Shown: positions 38,471-49,225, counted from the stretch's first letter. The stretch is DNA of 64,000 nucleotides from Marinobacter sp. 2_MG-2023 (GCF_030546935.1 NZ_JAUOPH010000002.1:682001-746000), one strand, 5' to 3'. The notes: generated from the sequence alone by a model not told the origin. Translations and numbers: made by a program.

Positions 38471-38995
38471 ATGCATATGTCAGAAAGAACTGGCCATAAA
38501 ACGGTGCCTCTTGCCGATGACTGGAACCCTGACATGGTCCGCCAGGACGTCGCGGCCCTGCAGCACGAGCCAGGCGCAGTTTTACCCATTTTGCATGCTA
38601 TACAGAACCGCATCGGCTACGTGCCCGACGGTGCTGTACCTATCATTGCTGAAATGCTGCAGCAAACCCGTGCCGATATTCACGGAGTTATCAGTTTCTA
38701 TCATCATTTCCGTACCCGCCCGGCAGGCAGCAACATCCTGGAAGTATGTCGTGCTGAAGCCTGTCAGGCCCGCGGCGGTCGCACGCTTGAGCACCACGTA
38801 CAGGAGAAGCTGGGCGTGGGCTACCACCAAACCACTGCTGATAACGAATTCACGCTGGAGCCGGTGTATTGCCTGGGCAATTGTGCCTGTGGCCCGTCCA
38901 TTCGGCTGAACGACGAAATCATTGGCCGGGTAACCCCGCAGTCATTCGATGAGCTGGCCGACAAACTGACAACGTCAGTCCTTAAGCTAAAGTAA
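38471..38995 (+). CDS. fdsG: NAD-dependent formate dehydrogenase, gamma subunit
   Basis: 174 aa, thioredoxin-like [2Fe-2S] protein homologous to NuoE. Ligands: CRAEAC...(GG) and CLGNCACGP, giving the CX4C plus CX3C pattern. In Fds it shuttles electrons between the molybdenum subunit and the flavin subunit. AGGAAC precedes ATG 38471; ATG 38477 is an alternative start. First gene of the fdsGBA-fdhD-fdsD operon. Confidence 0.95.
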   Translation: MHMSERTGHKTVPLADDWNPDMVRQDVAALQHEPGAVLPILHAIQNRIGYVPDGAVPIIAEMLQQTRADIHGVISFYHHFRTRPAGSNILEVCRAEACQARGGRTLEHHVQEKLGVGYHQTTADNEFTLEPVYCLGNCACGPSIRLNDEIIGRVTPQSFDELADKLTTSVLKLK

Positions 38996-39012
38996 AGGCA
39001 GGAGCGAATCCC

Positions 39013-40572
39013 ATGACAATAACAATTTATGTGCCCTGCGATACCACTGCACTTTCTCTTGGGGCAGACCAGGTGGCAAAAGAACTGCTGTATGCGGCGG
39101 CAGCGCAACATCTCGATATCAATCTGGTGCGCAACGGTTCACGCGGACTTTTCTGGCTCGAGCCTTTGGTGGAAGTGCGAACGCCTTATGGTCGCGTAGC
39201 ATATGGCCCCGTGAAACCAGAGCATGTGGAAGAATTGGTGGCCGCCGGCTTGTTTGAGGGCAGCCCGGATCATTCTCTGTACCTGGGTGATATTGCCCAG
39301 CACCCCTATCTTCAGCAACAGCAACGTCTTACCTTCGCCCGCATTGGTATTACCGACCCGGTCTGCATTGAAGACTACATCGCCCACGGCGGATTTGCCG
39401 GCTTGAAGAAAGCTGCGGCGCTGACGCCCCAGGGGATTGTGGATGAAGTAAAAGCGTCCGGCTTAAGAGGCCGTGGCGGTGCCGCATTCCCGGCGGGGAT
39501 CAAATGGCAAACCGTACTCGACGAACCGCATAACCAGCAAAAATATGTGGTGTGCAACGCCGACGAAGGCGATTCCGGTACTTTTGCCGACCGCCTGGTG
39601 ATGGAATGCGACCCTTACATGCTGATTGAAGGTATGACCATCGCCGGGCTGGCGGTAGGCGCAACTCTCGGTTTTATTTACGTGCGCTCGGAATATCTGC
39701 TGTCCAAGAGGATGCTGGACGAGGCCATTCACCGGGCCGAGGCACAGGGCTATCTGGGGGATAACGTGTGTGGCAATGGCCGCACCTTTCGCCTGGAAGT
39801 GCGGTTAGGCGCAGGTGCCTATATTTGCGGCGAGGAAACCTCACTGCTGGAAAGTCTGGAGGGTAAGCGGGGGCTGGTTCGCTCCAAGCCGCCGCTGCCA
39901 GCTATAAAAGGTCTTTTTGGCCAGCCTACGGTGGTGAACAACGTGCTGTCGCTGGCGGCGGTGCCATACATCCTGGCTCACGGTAGCAAAGCCTACGCCG
40001 ATTACGGCATGGGCCGGTCACTGGGCACCTTGCCCATTCAACTGGCGGGCAACATCAAGCAGGGGGGGCTGATTGAGCTGGCCTTTGGCGTGACTCTGCG
40101 CAAAGTGCTAGAGGACTTCGGTGACGGCACCTTTACCGGTCGACCAATGAAAGCCGTGCAGGTGGGCGGCCCACTGATGGCCTACATGCCTGAAAGTCAG
40201 TGGGATACACCGATGGATTACGAAGCCTTCGCGAAGCTCGGTGCCGGTATCGGCCACGGCGGCGTGGTGGTGTTTGATGACACAGTGGATATGGGCGAGC
40301 AGGCCAGTTTTGCCATGGAGTTCTGCGCCGTTGAATCCTGCGGCAAATGCACCCCATGCCGGATTGGCTCAGTGCGCGGCGTGGAGGTGATTGGTCGCAT
40401 CCGAGCCGGTGAGAATCGTGATAGCAATCTGGAGTTGCTGGAAGATCTGTGTGAAACCATGGTGGACGGCTCGCTCTGTGCGATGGGCGGTATGACGCCT
40501 TTCCCGGTGCAGAGTGTAATGAAACATTTCCCCGAAGACCTGATGGCCAGCCCGCACCCGGTGGAGGCATAA
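39013..40572 (+). CDS. fdsB: NAD-dependent formate dehydrogenase, beta subunit (FMN/NADH site)
   Basis: 519 aa, NuoF-like. An N-terminal NuoE-like thioredoxin region (~1-110) precedes the FMN/NADH fold with GLRGRGGAAFPAGIKW, then GAGAYICGEETSLLESLEG and a C-terminal [4Fe-4S] site CGKCTPCRIGS with its distal Cys in LCAMGG. It reduces NAD+ with electrons from formate. AGGCAGGAGCG precedes ATG. One base separates its stop from fdsA. Confidence 0.96.
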   Translation: MTITIYVPCDTTALSLGADQVAKELLYAAAAQHLDINLVRNGSRGLFWLEPLVEVRTPYGRVAYGPVKPEHVEELVAAGLFEGSPDHSLYLGDIAQHPYLQQQQRLTFARIGITDPVCIEDYIAHGGFAGLKKAAALTPQGIVDEVKASGLRGRGGAAFPAGIKWQTVLDEPHNQQKYVVCNADEGDSGTFADRLVMECDPYMLIEGMTIAGLAVGATLGFIYVRSEYLLSKRMLDEAIHRAEAQGYLGDNVCGNGRTFRLEVRLGAGAYICGEETSLLESLEGKRGLVRSKPPLPAIKGLFGQPTVVNNVLSLAAVPYILAHGSKAYADYGMGRSLGTLPIQLAGNIKQGGLIELAFGVTLRKVLEDFGDGTFTGRPMKAVQVGGPLMAYMPESQWDTPMDYEAFAKLGAGIGHGGVVVFDDTVDMGEQASFAMEFCAVESCGKCTPCRIGSVRGVEVIGRIRAGENRDSNLELLEDLCETMVDGSLCAMGGMTPFPVQSVMKHFPEDLMASPHPVEA

Positions 40573-40573
40573 C

Positions 40574-43495
40574 ATGTTGCACTATTACGACCCAAGCACA
40601 CAAAGTTACGACGCTGGCACGAGCATTCCGAACCCTGATTTTGATTTCGGCACCCCGGCAAGAGTGTCGGAAACGCTTGTCTCTGTCTCCATTGATGGCC
40701 GCGAGATTAGCGTACCTGAGGGCACTTCGGTGTTGCGGGCGGCGGCGCTGGCGGGCATCAATATTCCCAAGCTTTGTGCCTCTGACAATCTGGAACCTTT
40801 CGGCTCGTGCCGCCTGTGTGCGGTAGAGATCGAAGGCCGCCGTGGTTACCCGGCTTCCTGCACCACCCCTGTGACCCAGGGCATGGATGTCACCACCCAG
40901 ACCGGCAAGCTGGCGAAGCTGCGCCGCAACATCATGGAGTTGTACATTTCTGACCACCCCCTGGATTGCCTGACTTGTCCCGCCAACGGCAATTGCGAGT
41001 TGCAGGATGTGGCCGGAACAGTAGGTCTGCGAGAAGTAAGATACGGCTTTGACGGTGCAAATCATCTGGACGCCGTATCTGATGATTCCAATCCCTACTT
41101 CAGCTTCGATCCCAGCAAGTGCATCGTGTGCTCGCGCTGCGTTCGCGCCTGTGAGGAAGTGCAGGGCACCTTCGCACTGACCATCGAAGGCCGCGGTTTT
41201 GACTCAGTGGTTGCCGCCAGTCAGAACGACCCGTTCATGGATTCCGAATGTGTATCCTGTGGTGCTTGTGTGCAAGCCTGCCCCACATCCACCCTGATGG
41301 AAAAAAGCGTGATTGACGCCGGTCAGCCCGAACACAGCGTGGTAACCACCTGTGCATACTGCGGCGTTGGCTGCTCGTTCAAAGCCGAAATGAAAGGCGA
41401 CCAGTTGGTGCGCATGGTTCCTTACAAAGGCGGCGAAGCCAATCATGGCCACTCTTGTGTGAAAGGTCGCTTTGCCTTTGGTTACGCCACGCACAAGGAC
41501 CGCATCAAAGAACCGATGATTCGCGATTCCATTGATGACCCGTGGCAAGTCGTATCCTGGGATGAAGCATTGGCGTTCTCCGCCAAAAAGCTCAAGCGTA
41601 TTCAGGCTGACTACGGTCGCGAAAGCATTGGCGGCATCACTTCCTCGCGATGCACTAATGAAGAAACCTATCTGGTGCAAAAACTGGTGCGGGCGGCGTT
41701 TGGCAACAATAACACCGACACCTGCGCGCGGGTGTGCCATTCCCCTACCGGCTATGGTTTAAAAGCCACTCTCGGCGAATCGGCGGGAACCCAGACGTTT
41801 GACTCGGTGATGAAAGCCGACACGATTATGGTCATTGGCGCTAACCCGACCGATGCTCATCCAGTATTTGGTTCACTGATGCGCCGCCGCTTGCGCCAAG
41901 GGGCAAGGCTGGTGGTGATTGACCCTCGCGGTATCGACGTTCTGAAAACACCTCATGCTGATGAAGGTCTGCACCTGCCGCTGCGCCCGGGCACCAACGT
42001 CGCCATGGTAAACGCGCTGGCCCATGTGATTGTGACCGAAGGCCTTGAGGATCAGGGGTTTATCAGCAGCCGTTGCGATACCGAAGCTTACAACACCTGG
42101 CGAACGTTTATCGCCGCGGAGCGCAACTCCCCGGAAGCCATGGAATCGGTAACTGGCGTAGCGGCAGACAAGGTGCGCGAAGCCGCACGCATCTATGCAC
42201 AGGCAGACAACGGCGCTATCTACTATGGCCTGGGCGTAACCGAACACAGTCAGGGCTCCACCATGGTGATGGGTATTGCCAACCTTGCGCTGGCCACCGG
42301 CAATATCGGCAAGGAAGGCGGAGGTGTAAATCCGCTGCGCGGGCAAAATAATGTGCAGGGTTCCTGCGATATGGGCTCCTTCCCCCACGAATTGCCGGGC
42401 TACCAGCATGTGAATGATCCGGATGTGCGTGCGCGCTTTGAGGCTGCCTGGGGTGCGCCCATCGACAACGAACCGGGCTTGCGTATTCCAAACATGTTTG
42501 ATGCCGCAATCGCCGGCAGTTTCAAGGCGCTTTATGTGCAGGGTGAGGACATCGCTCAGTCAGACCCCAATACCCAGCATGTTGAGGCAGCGCTGAAAGC
42601 TCTGGACTGTCTGATTGTGCAGGATATTTTTCTGAATGAAACCGCCAAGCTAGCCCACGTGTTGCTGCCAGGCTCCACCTTTCTGGAAAAGAACGGCACT
42701 TTCACCAACGCTGAGCGCCGTATCAACCGCGTGCGTAAAGTCATGGAACCGATTGCCGGTATGGAAGACTGGGAAATAACCATGGCGTTGTCCAATGCAC
42801 TGGGTTACCCCATGAACTACAGCCACCCTTCTGAAATCATGGATGAGATTGCGTCGTTAACACCCACATTCACGGGTGTAAATTACGACAAACTGGAGCA
42901 ACTGGGCAGTATTCAGTGGCCGTGTAACGACGAGCACCCGGACGGTACGCCCACCATGCACACGCTGGACTTTCCCATTGGCAAGGGTCGTTTTGCAGTG
43001 ACGGAATACCTGGCTACGGAAGAGCGTGCCAGCCGTCGCTTCCCGCTGCTGCTGACCACCGGCCGCATATTGTCCCAGTACAACGTCGGCGCACAAACCC
43101 GGCGTACGGCTAACAGCGACTGGCACGAAGAAGATCGGTTGGAGCTGCACCCCAGCGATGCTGAACTGCGTGGCATAAAGGATGGTGACTGGCTAGGTAT
43201 CAGCAGCCGGGTGGGCCATACGGTATTGCGGGCAAAGCTCAGTACCCGCATGTTGCCGGGAGTGGTTTACACAACCTTCCACCATCCGGGCAGCGGAGCC
43301 AACGTGATAACGACCGATAATTCCGACTGGGCCACCAACTGCCCGGAATACAAGGTAACCGCTGTTCAGGTAGAAAAAGTGTCCCAGCCGTCGGGTTGGC
43401 AGCGCAACTTTGTAGACTTCGACGAGCGCCAGCGGGCTTTGTTGAAGCCAGCCATGGAAAACGGGGAAGGCCGCCATGCAAGCACACTCAAGTAA
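40574..43495 (+). CDS. fdsA: NAD-dependent formate dehydrogenase, alpha (molybdopterin) subunit
   Basis: 973 aa. Order: [2Fe-2S] domain (~35-110; CRLCAVEIEGRRGYPASCTTP), a His/Cys [4Fe-4S] region (LDCLTCPANGNCELQ), two [4Fe-4S] ferredoxin sites (CIVCSRCVRACEEV, CVSCGACVQACP), an MGD domain with CAYCGVGCSFK, and active-site Cys388-His389 (CARVCHSPTGYGL), so the enzyme uses cysteine, not selenocysteine, as Mo ligand. It oxidises formate to CO2 in the cytoplasm; such enzymes are oxygen-tolerant. Confidence 0.97.
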   Translation: MLHYYDPSTQSYDAGTSIPNPDFDFGTPARVSETLVSVSIDGREISVPEGTSVLRAAALAGINIPKLCASDNLEPFGSCRLCAVEIEGRRGYPASCTTPVTQGMDVTTQTGKLAKLRRNIMELYISDHPLDCLTCPANGNCELQDVAGTVGLREVRYGFDGANHLDAVSDDSNPYFSFDPSKCIVCSRCVRACEEVQGTFALTIEGRGFDSVVAASQNDPFMDSECVSCGACVQACPTSTLMEKSVIDAGQPEHSVVTTCAYCGVGCSFKAEMKGDQLVRMVPYKGGEANHGHSCVKGRFAFGYATHKDRIKEPMIRDSIDDPWQVVSWDEALAFSAKKLKRIQADYGRESIGGITSSRCTNEETYLVQKLVRAAFGNNNTDTCARVCHSPTGYGLKATLGESAGTQTFDSVMKADTIMVIGANPTDAHPVFGSLMRRRLRQGARLVVIDPRGIDVLKTPHADEGLHLPLRPGTNVAMVNALAHVIVTEGLEDQGFISSRCDTEAYNTWRTFIAAERNSPEAMESVTGVAADKVREAARIYAQADNGAIYYGLGVTEHSQGSTMVMGIANLALATGNIGKEGGGVNPLRGQNNVQGSCDMGSFPHELPGYQHVNDPDVRARFEAAWGAPIDNEPGLRIPNMFDAAIAGSFKALYVQGEDIAQSDPNTQHVEAALKALDCLIVQDIFLNETAKLAHVLLPGSTFLEKNGTFTNAERRINRVRKVMEPIAGMEDWEITMALSNALGYPMNYSHPSEIMDEIASLTPTFTGVNYDKLEQLGSIQWPCNDEHPDGTPTMHTLDFPIGKGRFAVTEYLATEERASRRFPLLLTTGRILSQYNVGAQTRRTANSDWHEEDRLELHPSDAELRGIKDGDWLGISSRVGHTVLRAKLSTRMLPGVVYTTFHHPGSGANVITTDNSDWATNCPEYKVTAVQVEKVSQPSGWQRNFVDFDERQRALLKPAMENGEGRHASTLK

Positions 43496-44345
43496 TCAGC
43501 AACCAGTTGGAGTAGATACACCCACGTGCACTTCACCATCTATGAGTGAAGCCAGGGTTGTCGTGCGTGGCGGTATTGAAGGTGCGCGTCCCCACGATCT
43601 GGTTGCGGAAGAAATTCCCGTGGCTATGGTTTACAACGGCGTGTCCCATGCTGTGATGATGGCCTCGCCCTGCGATCTTGCAGACTTTGCCCTGGGTTTC
43701 AGCTTGAGCGAAGGCATTCTGCAGCGCCCGGACCAACTGTTCAGCATCGAGATAAAGCCGGGCGAAGACGGCATAGAGGTGGACATGCACATTGCCGGTG
43801 ATTGCTATGCACGACTACGCGAACAGCGCCGAAATATGGCTGGCCGAACGGGTTGCGGGCTTTGTGGCACTGAATCTCTGGCCCATGTGGTGAGAACCAT
43901 TGATCAGATTATTCCGCAGCCACCCCCCGAGGACAAGGCTGTGCAAGAAGCGTTGAACAATTTGAAAAAACATCAGCCTGTGCAGTTGCAAACCGGCGCT
44001 ACCCACGGCGCGGCCTGGTGCGATATGGAGGGTAAGGTTGTGTTGGCAAGGGAAGATGTAGGCCGCCACAACGCGCTGGACAAACTTATTGGCGCTCGCC
44101 TGCGTGAGTATGGCAATCAGGCTTTCATCGAAGGCTTCGCGCTGATCTCCAGCCGTGCCAGCTTTGAAATGGTGCAGAAAAGCGCCAGTGTAGGTATCAG
44201 CACTCTGGTGGCGGTATCGGCCCCTACCGCCCTGGCCATCCGCGAGGCCAGCAAAAGTGGCATGAACCTCATCGGGTTCGCCCGGCCCGGGCGCCACGTT
44301 ATCTATACCCTTGGTGATACAACACCTCAGGAGAACAGTCTGTGA
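43476..44345 (+). CDS. fdhD: FdhD sulfur carrier for formate dehydrogenase (FdsC)
   Basis: 289 aa FdhD family. It transfers sulfur from a cysteine desulfurase to the Mo-bis-MGD cofactor before insertion into FdsA. The CxxC pair is in GRTGCGLCGTESL (~residues 126-129). The start overlaps the end of fdsA by 20 bp. In fds operons this gene is called fdsC. Its own stop overlaps the fdsD start by 4 bp. Confidence 0.95.
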   Translation: MQAHSSNQQPVGVDTPTCTSPSMSEARVVVRGGIEGARPHDLVAEEIPVAMVYNGVSHAVMMASPCDLADFALGFSLSEGILQRPDQLFSIEIKPGEDGIEVDMHIAGDCYARLREQRRNMAGRTGCGLCGTESLAHVVRTIDQIIPQPPPEDKAVQEALNNLKKHQPVQLQTGATHGAAWCDMEGKVVLAREDVGRHNALDKLIGARLREYGNQAFIEGFALISSRASFEMVQKSASVGISTLVAVSAPTALAIREASKSGMNLIGFARPGRHVIYTLGDTTPQENSL

Positions 44346-44569
44346 GTGACCAGCAGTTGGACAACCTGATCAAAATGCTCGACCAGATTATCGCCAACAA
44401 CCGACATTGCGGTAACGATGAAAAGGTAACCGATGTGGCTGCCGACCACCTGCGTAAATTCTGGGCCCGCAGCATGAAGCAGAAAATAATCGCCTACGCG
44501 AATCAAAGCCCTGCCGAGTTGTCTGCACCGGCACGGTCGACCATTGCGAAGCTGGAAGCCTCATCGTAG
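44342..44569 (+). CDS. fdsD: NAD-dependent formate dehydrogenase, delta subunit
   Basis: 75 aa, start GTG 44342 overlapping the fdhD stop (GTGA). All-helical small protein with QLDNLIKMLDQIIANNRH and HLRKFWARSMKQKI, the FdsD family core. It is needed for assembly or stability of Fds in other bacteria. It ends the operon. Confidence 0.9.
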   Translation: MSDQQLDNLIKMLDQIIANNRHCGNDEKVTDVAADHLRKFWARSMKQKIIAYANQSPAELSAPARSTIAKLEASS

Positions 44570-44677
44570 TAGCGTCAAACCACACAGGTTTTAACTGTTT
44601 TTTACAGACTCCCTGCGCCTTTTACCTTTAGACTGCTCCCTAATTAGGTTGGTAACTGTCACGGTTGGGCTAAAGCA

Positions 44678-46009
44678 ATGCGCGGCACATACGTTGAGCT
44701 TATAGAAACCCAGGTAGATGTTGCTGACCTGGAAATCGGCATGCATGTCATCCGGTTGGACAGGCCCTGGGAAGACACAGACTTTCTTGTGCAAGGCTTT
44801 ATCATTAACGACATCACAGAAATTCATGCGTTGCGTCGCCAATGTGAGTTCGTTGTTATTGAGGGTGTGGCTGAAAGAAAGCGGCAGCCCGCAGATAAGG
44901 CTACCAACAGGAGGGGTGTGGCGGGTTTCTTCAAATCCAAACAGAAGCCTGAGAGGGCGTTGAAAAGTGGAGCTGCCCCCAGCTCGCCCCGAAAACGGGT
45001 GTCTTATATTAATAAGGTGAGCGTAGGCCGGGAGTTACAAACGGCTACCATGCGGTTTGAAGATGCTCAGCTCACCGCAAAGTCCATCATGTCCGGTTTG
45101 CGTGTCAGCCGCACACTGGATTTAAATAACGCCAGAAAGGTTGTGAATAGTTGCGTAGAAAGTGTACTGCGTAACGACAATGCCTTGATGTTGCTCACCA
45201 AAATCAAGAACCAGGACGAGTATACCGCCGAACACTGCATCAACGTCTCCATTCTGGCTGCCGCGTTTGGAAAATCCCTGGGCATGATAAAGGGGGAGAT
45301 CCAGAACCTGGCGCTATGTGGCCTGTTGCACGATGTCGGTAAAACCAGAATTCCCAACGAGGTTCTGAACAAACCTGGCCGCCTTACTGACGACGAATTT
45401 GCCCTGATGAGAAATCATGCGGTTCATGGCCGCACCATACTTATGAGCACCGGCGCCTCCCTGCAAAGTGCTGTGGATGTAGCCTTCTCTCATCACGAGC
45501 GGGTGGATGGCAAAGGTTATCCCAGAGGGCTTCAGGCCGAAAACATACCCTACTTTGCGAAGATCATTGCGCTGGTGGATACCTACGATGCGATTACCAG
45601 TACGCGTGTCTACAAGAAAGCCATGGCGTCTATGCAGGCCCTGGAAATCATTTATAACAATCGCGGAACCCAGTTTGATACTGAGCTTGCTGATGCCTTT
45701 ATCCGTATGGTCGGTATCTACCCGCCCGGGTCGATTGTCGAAATGCGCAATGGCGAAGTGGGCATCGTGGTTGAGAGCTATGAGGATCACAGGCTAAAGC
45801 CGAAGGTGTTAATGGTTCGGGATGTGAATGGATCATCAATCTCTACCTCCAAGGTCCTGGATTTGCGGGAATCGCCAGTAGACGACAGCGGAAGGGTCTA
45901 TCAGATTTCCAAAGAGGTTCCCGACGGAACCTACGGTATTATTCTGCAAGATTACGTAAAGAATGGTTCAATCATAACAGCGCCTTTACCGCTGCTTGAT
46001 TCGGAATAA
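44678..46009 (+). CDS. HD-GYP domain protein, likely cyclic-di-GMP phosphodiesterase
   Basis: 443 aa. N-terminal DUF3391-type domain (~8-60; VDVADLEIGMHVIRLDRPW), a basic linker, then HD-GYP (~160-330) with His218-Asp219 (HDVGKTRIP), the downstream HHERVDGKGYPRGL (HHE-xx-DGxGYP) and a DTYDAITS motif. All metal ligands and the GYP signature are intact, so it should hydrolyse c-di-GMP, often at a flagellar or cell-pole site. The ~100-residue C-terminus is unassigned. The ribosome site is weak. Confidence 0.93.
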   Translation: MRGTYVELIETQVDVADLEIGMHVIRLDRPWEDTDFLVQGFIINDITEIHALRRQCEFVVIEGVAERKRQPADKATNRRGVAGFFKSKQKPERALKSGAAPSSPRKRVSYINKVSVGRELQTATMRFEDAQLTAKSIMSGLRVSRTLDLNNARKVVNSCVESVLRNDNALMLLTKIKNQDEYTAEHCINVSILAAAFGKSLGMIKGEIQNLALCGLLHDVGKTRIPNEVLNKPGRLTDDEFALMRNHAVHGRTILMSTGASLQSAVDVAFSHHERVDGKGYPRGLQAENIPYFAKIIALVDTYDAITSTRVYKKAMASMQALEIIYNNRGTQFDTELADAFIRMVGIYPPGSIVEMRNGEVGIVVESYEDHRLKPKVLMVRDVNGSSISTSKVLDLRESPVDDSGRVYQISKEVPDGTYGIILQDYVKNGSIITAPLPLLDSE

Positions 46010-46136
46010 AGTTCAAGTGGCTGTTATAGCCGCCCTGCACACCTCCTGAAAAACAATTTGTTTCAGCAAATGTTTTACATATCGGGCACCCTACACCCGA
46101 TTAGTGAAACGATAATCACCGATCCGGGTGTTCTTG

Positions 46137-47690
46137 ATGAGAAAAAATTTACCAGTTACTGACACTGAGCACACGTTTTCAGAGTCGCAAAAGCTTATTT
46201 CATCGACCGATCTGGACGGGAAAATACGCCACTGCAATCAGGCGTTTGTGGAAGTCAGCGGGTTCACGCGAGAAGAGCTCATTGGCCAGCCTCACAATAT
46301 TGTGCGCCACCCTGACATGCCTCCGGGCGCATTCGAAAATATGTGGAGCCATCTGAAGGCCGGCACCCCCTGGATGGGCATGGTTAAAAACCGCCGCAAA
46401 AACGGCGATTTTTATTGGGTCAGCGCTTACATCACACCAGTTACTGAGAACGGCAAAGTTGTCGGTTACGAATCAGTCCGCTCTTGCCCGTTAAGAGAGG
46501 ATGTCCGGCGAGCGGAAAAACAGTACGCAAGAATTCGCCAGGGCAGCTCAGGCAACTCCCTTTCGCGGAGATTTGCACCGGAATCCGTGTTTTTGATGGC
46601 CGTTCTGGTGGCTGCCGCAGTCTCCTTCTATGTCGGCCAGGCATTAATTTCACAAGCTGTATTGGTATGTGGAATTATCGCGTATGCAATCTGGATGCAT
46701 GGCTCCAGGCGTCGGTTAATCAGCTCGGTAACGCACCTACTTGGAACCAGCTTTACCGACGACCTCGCGGCACAAAGCTATACGGATGATGACCTTGATT
46801 CCGGGCGCATGAAAGTGGCCGTAATGGCCCAGAAAGCCCACCTCGACGCAGTGCTTACAAGGCTTGAAGACTCTGCCGGGCAAGTGAAATTCGGGGCCGT
46901 GCAAGGGCTTGAAGTTACCTACGAATCCCATGAAGCCCTGAGAACGCAGCAGGCGGAAATCAGCAATGTAGCGGCTTCTGTGCATGAGGTATCCCAGACC
47001 ATCACCGAAGTGTCCTCGAATGTTCAGAGTACCGCGCGCAAAGCCGAGGAATCCCGAGAGCTGGCAGATCGTGGTGCTGCAGTTGTGGGCACAACCCGGG
47101 AAGTCATCCAGAGCCTGCAAACAACCGTTCACAGTATCAGTGAATCGGTGGGCGAGCTTGCGTCTGAAAGCCAGAAAATTGCAAGCGCGGCCAAAATCAT
47201 TGAAGAAATCGCCGATCAGACAAACCTTCTGGCGTTGAATGCGGCGATTGAAGCGGCCAGGGCCGGTGAGCATGGGCGCGGATTTGCGGTGGTAGCCGAC
47301 GAGGTACGGGGCCTGGCAAGGCGGACTCAGGACTCCACCCAGGAGATTCACAGCATTATCGAAGCCTTGCTCTCCAGAACGTCTGTGTCAGTGAGGGCGA
47401 CCGATGAGGGCAAAAAAACGGCCGACAGCGGGCTTGCGCACATGCTCGAAGCTGAGACAACGCTTGGTCAAATAGCAGGGTCGGTAGGCACGATTGCGGA
47501 AATGTCCATCCAGATGGCAGCCGCTGTGGAGGAACAGGCCCAGGTGTTTGACCAGATAAACGAACAGGTTGAACACATCTCCAGCCTGGGCTCCGACAGC
47601 TTGCATAAAGGGGATTTGGCAATAAGCCAGGTGCAGCAAATGGAAACCATTGCCGGAGAGTTGCACGAGCTCGTTATAAGGTTCAAATAG
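46137..47690 (+). CDS. aer: Aer-type energy-taxis receptor (PAS, methyl-accepting)
   Basis: 517 aa from ATG 46137; the family start is [11 protein letters not shown], so the in-frame GTG three codons upstream is not used. N-terminal PAS domain (~10-120; [31 protein letters not shown]) probably binds FAD; two closely spaced membrane segments (~150-190); then a HAMP-like linker and the cytoplasmic signalling hairpin ([20 protein letters not shown] near 360-380). It should steer swimming toward favourable redox or oxygen levels. Confidence 0.93.
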   Translation: MRKNLPVTDTEHTFSESQKLISSTDLDGKIRHCNQAFVEVSGFTREELIGQPHNIVRHPDMPPGAFENMWSHLKAGTPWMGMVKNRRKNGDFYWVSAYITPVTENGKVVGYESVRSCPLREDVRRAEKQYARIRQGSSGNSLSRRFAPESVFLMAVLVAAAVSFYVGQALISQAVLVCGIIAYAIWMHGSRRRLISSVTHLLGTSFTDDLAAQSYTDDDLDSGRMKVAVMAQKAHLDAVLTRLEDSAGQVKFGAVQGLEVTYESHEALRTQQAEISNVAASVHEVSQTITEVSSNVQSTARKAEESRELADRGAAVVGTTREVIQSLQTTVHSISESVGELASESQKIASAAKIIEEIADQTNLLALNAAIEAARAGEHGRGFAVVADEVRGLARRTQDSTQEIHSIIEALLSRTSVSVRATDEGKKTADSGLAHMLEAETTLGQIAGSVGTIAEMSIQMAAAVEEQAQVFDQINEQVEHISSLGSDSLHKGDLAISQVQQMETIAGELHELVIRFK

Positions 47691-47737
47691 GCTGGCTCGG
47701 CACTCTCTCCAGTTTTATGGATGCGGTTCCCCGCCCA

Positions 47738-49048
47738 TTAATGCAACTTCATCCGTGGCTGCATCGCCCTGCTGATCTTATCCATAAACCAGATCACCCC
47801 TGTGCGCACAAAGCCGTGCAGGGCCACCTGGTGCATGCGGTACAGCGAAACATAAAACAGTCGCGCCACTTTGCCTTCAATGTACATGCTGCGGCCAGAG
47901 AGGTTGCCCATCAGGTTGCCTACGGTGGTGTAGTGGCTGAAGTTGATCAGGGAGCCGTAGTCGTTGTACACGAAGGGCACGAGTTCTTTGCCTTCGAGCC
48001 GGTTGCACAGGGACTTTAACAGAGCGTCTGCCTGTTGGTGCGCGGCCTGAGCGCGGGGTGCGACAGGCCGGTCGGAGTCCGGTTGGGGGCAGGCGGCGCA
48101 GTCACCGAAAGCGAAAATGTCAGAATCCCTGGTGGTTTGCAGAGTCTGGTGCACAACCAATTGATTTCCGCGGTTGGATTCCAGCCCGTCCAGGTCTGCC
48201 AGAAAGGCCGGTGCCTTGATGCCGGCGGCCCAGATGGTCATTTCTGAGGGCAGCTCGGTGCCATCTTTCAATAGAACAAGGCCGGGGCGGATTTCGCTTA
48301 CGGGTTGGCCGTTAAGAACGTTCACATGCTGGTGGTCCAGCTCCTTGGTAGCGGCCGCAGAGAGTCGGCCAGGGAGTGCAGGCAGAATCCGGTCCGCTGC
48401 TTCAATCACCGTTATGTGTACATCGGATGGCTTCAGGTGGTTCATGCCATACACCGGCAATTCCCGTGAAGCTAACCGGAGCTCTGCGGCCAGTTCAACA
48501 CCTGTGGCACCGGCACCGATGATACTGATGTCCAGGGTGTGTTCGTTGCCTTGCCGGGCTTCGTGATTTTTGCGTAAAAAGGCATTGAGCATCAGGTTGT
48601 GGAAGCGCCGGGCCTGTTTCAGGCTGTCCAGGAACAGGCAGTGCTCTTGTGCGCCGGGGGTTCCGAAATCGTTGGCGGTGCTGCCGACGGCTATAACCAG
48701 GGTGTCGTAATTCAGCTGGCGCTCGGGAACCACTTCTTTGCCTTCTTCGTCGAGAAAAGGCGCGATCACCAGCTTCTTGGTTTCACGGTTCAGGCCGCTC
48801 ATGCGCCCCAGTTGGAATTCGTAATGGTGCCGGCGCGCATGAGCGCGATAGTTTATTTCATTGGAGTTGGCGTCGAGGGAGCCGGATGCAACCTCGTGCA
48901 GGAGGGGCTTCCACACGTGCGTAAGGCCTGCATCCACGAGGGTAACGCGGGCTTTGCCTTTTTTGCCCAGCTTTCTGCCGAGGCTGGTCACAAGTTCGAG
49001 GCCGCCTGCGCCACCTCCGACGACTACAATATGATGAAGATTTTCCAT
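47738..49048 (-). CDS. Type II NADH dehydrogenase (NDH-2)
   Basis: 436 aa peripheral membrane flavoprotein that passes electrons from NADH to quinone without pumping protons. FAD motif VVVGGGAGGLELVTSLG at the N-terminus and a second Rossmann motif ISIIGAGATGVELAAEL (~170) for NADH; FAFGDCAACPQP is the C-terminal FAD contact. The C-terminus carries a hydrophobic/amphipathic region near residues 355-430 for membrane binding. A CGGAT lies before ATG. Confidence 0.93.
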   Translation of the reverse strand: MENLHHIVVVGGGAGGLELVTSLGRKLGKKGKARVTLVDAGLTHVWKPLLHEVASGSLDANSNEINYRAHARRHHYEFQLGRMSGLNRETKKLVIAPFLDEEGKEVVPERQLNYDTLVIAVGSTANDFGTPGAQEHCLFLDSLKQARRFHNLMLNAFLRKNHEARQGNEHTLDISIIGAGATGVELAAELRLASRELPVYGMNHLKPSDVHITVIEAADRILPALPGRLSAAATKELDHQHVNVLNGQPVSEIRPGLVLLKDGTELPSEMTIWAAGIKAPAFLADLDGLESNRGNQLVVHQTLQTTRDSDIFAFGDCAACPQPDSDRPVAPRAQAAHQQADALLKSLCNRLEGKELVPFVYNDYGSLINFSHYTTVGNLMGNLSGRSMYIEGKVARLFYVSLYRMHQVALHGFVRTGVIWFMDKISRAMQPRMKLH

Positions 49049-49225
49049 AGTGATCCGACCTGTCAGTAAAGAAAGGCAAACGCTCTTTCTGAAAAACGCT
49101 TGGCTGTCGTCACTGGAGCCTGGTTACAAGGTAGGATACCAATACTAACGCTCTCCGGACGGGCGGTACAATTGGTCATAAGACCTAGTTTTATCGGCGG
49201 TTCAACACACAAGAGACATAAAAGC

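Noticed and set aside
40133..41065. 310-codon minus-strand ORF across fdsB/fdsA
   Set aside because: Shadow of two certain genes; no recognisable domain.
46089..46115. Possible sigma-28 promoter before aer (AACGATAA)
   Set aside because: The -10-like element is present but no TAAA lies at the required 15-bp distance.
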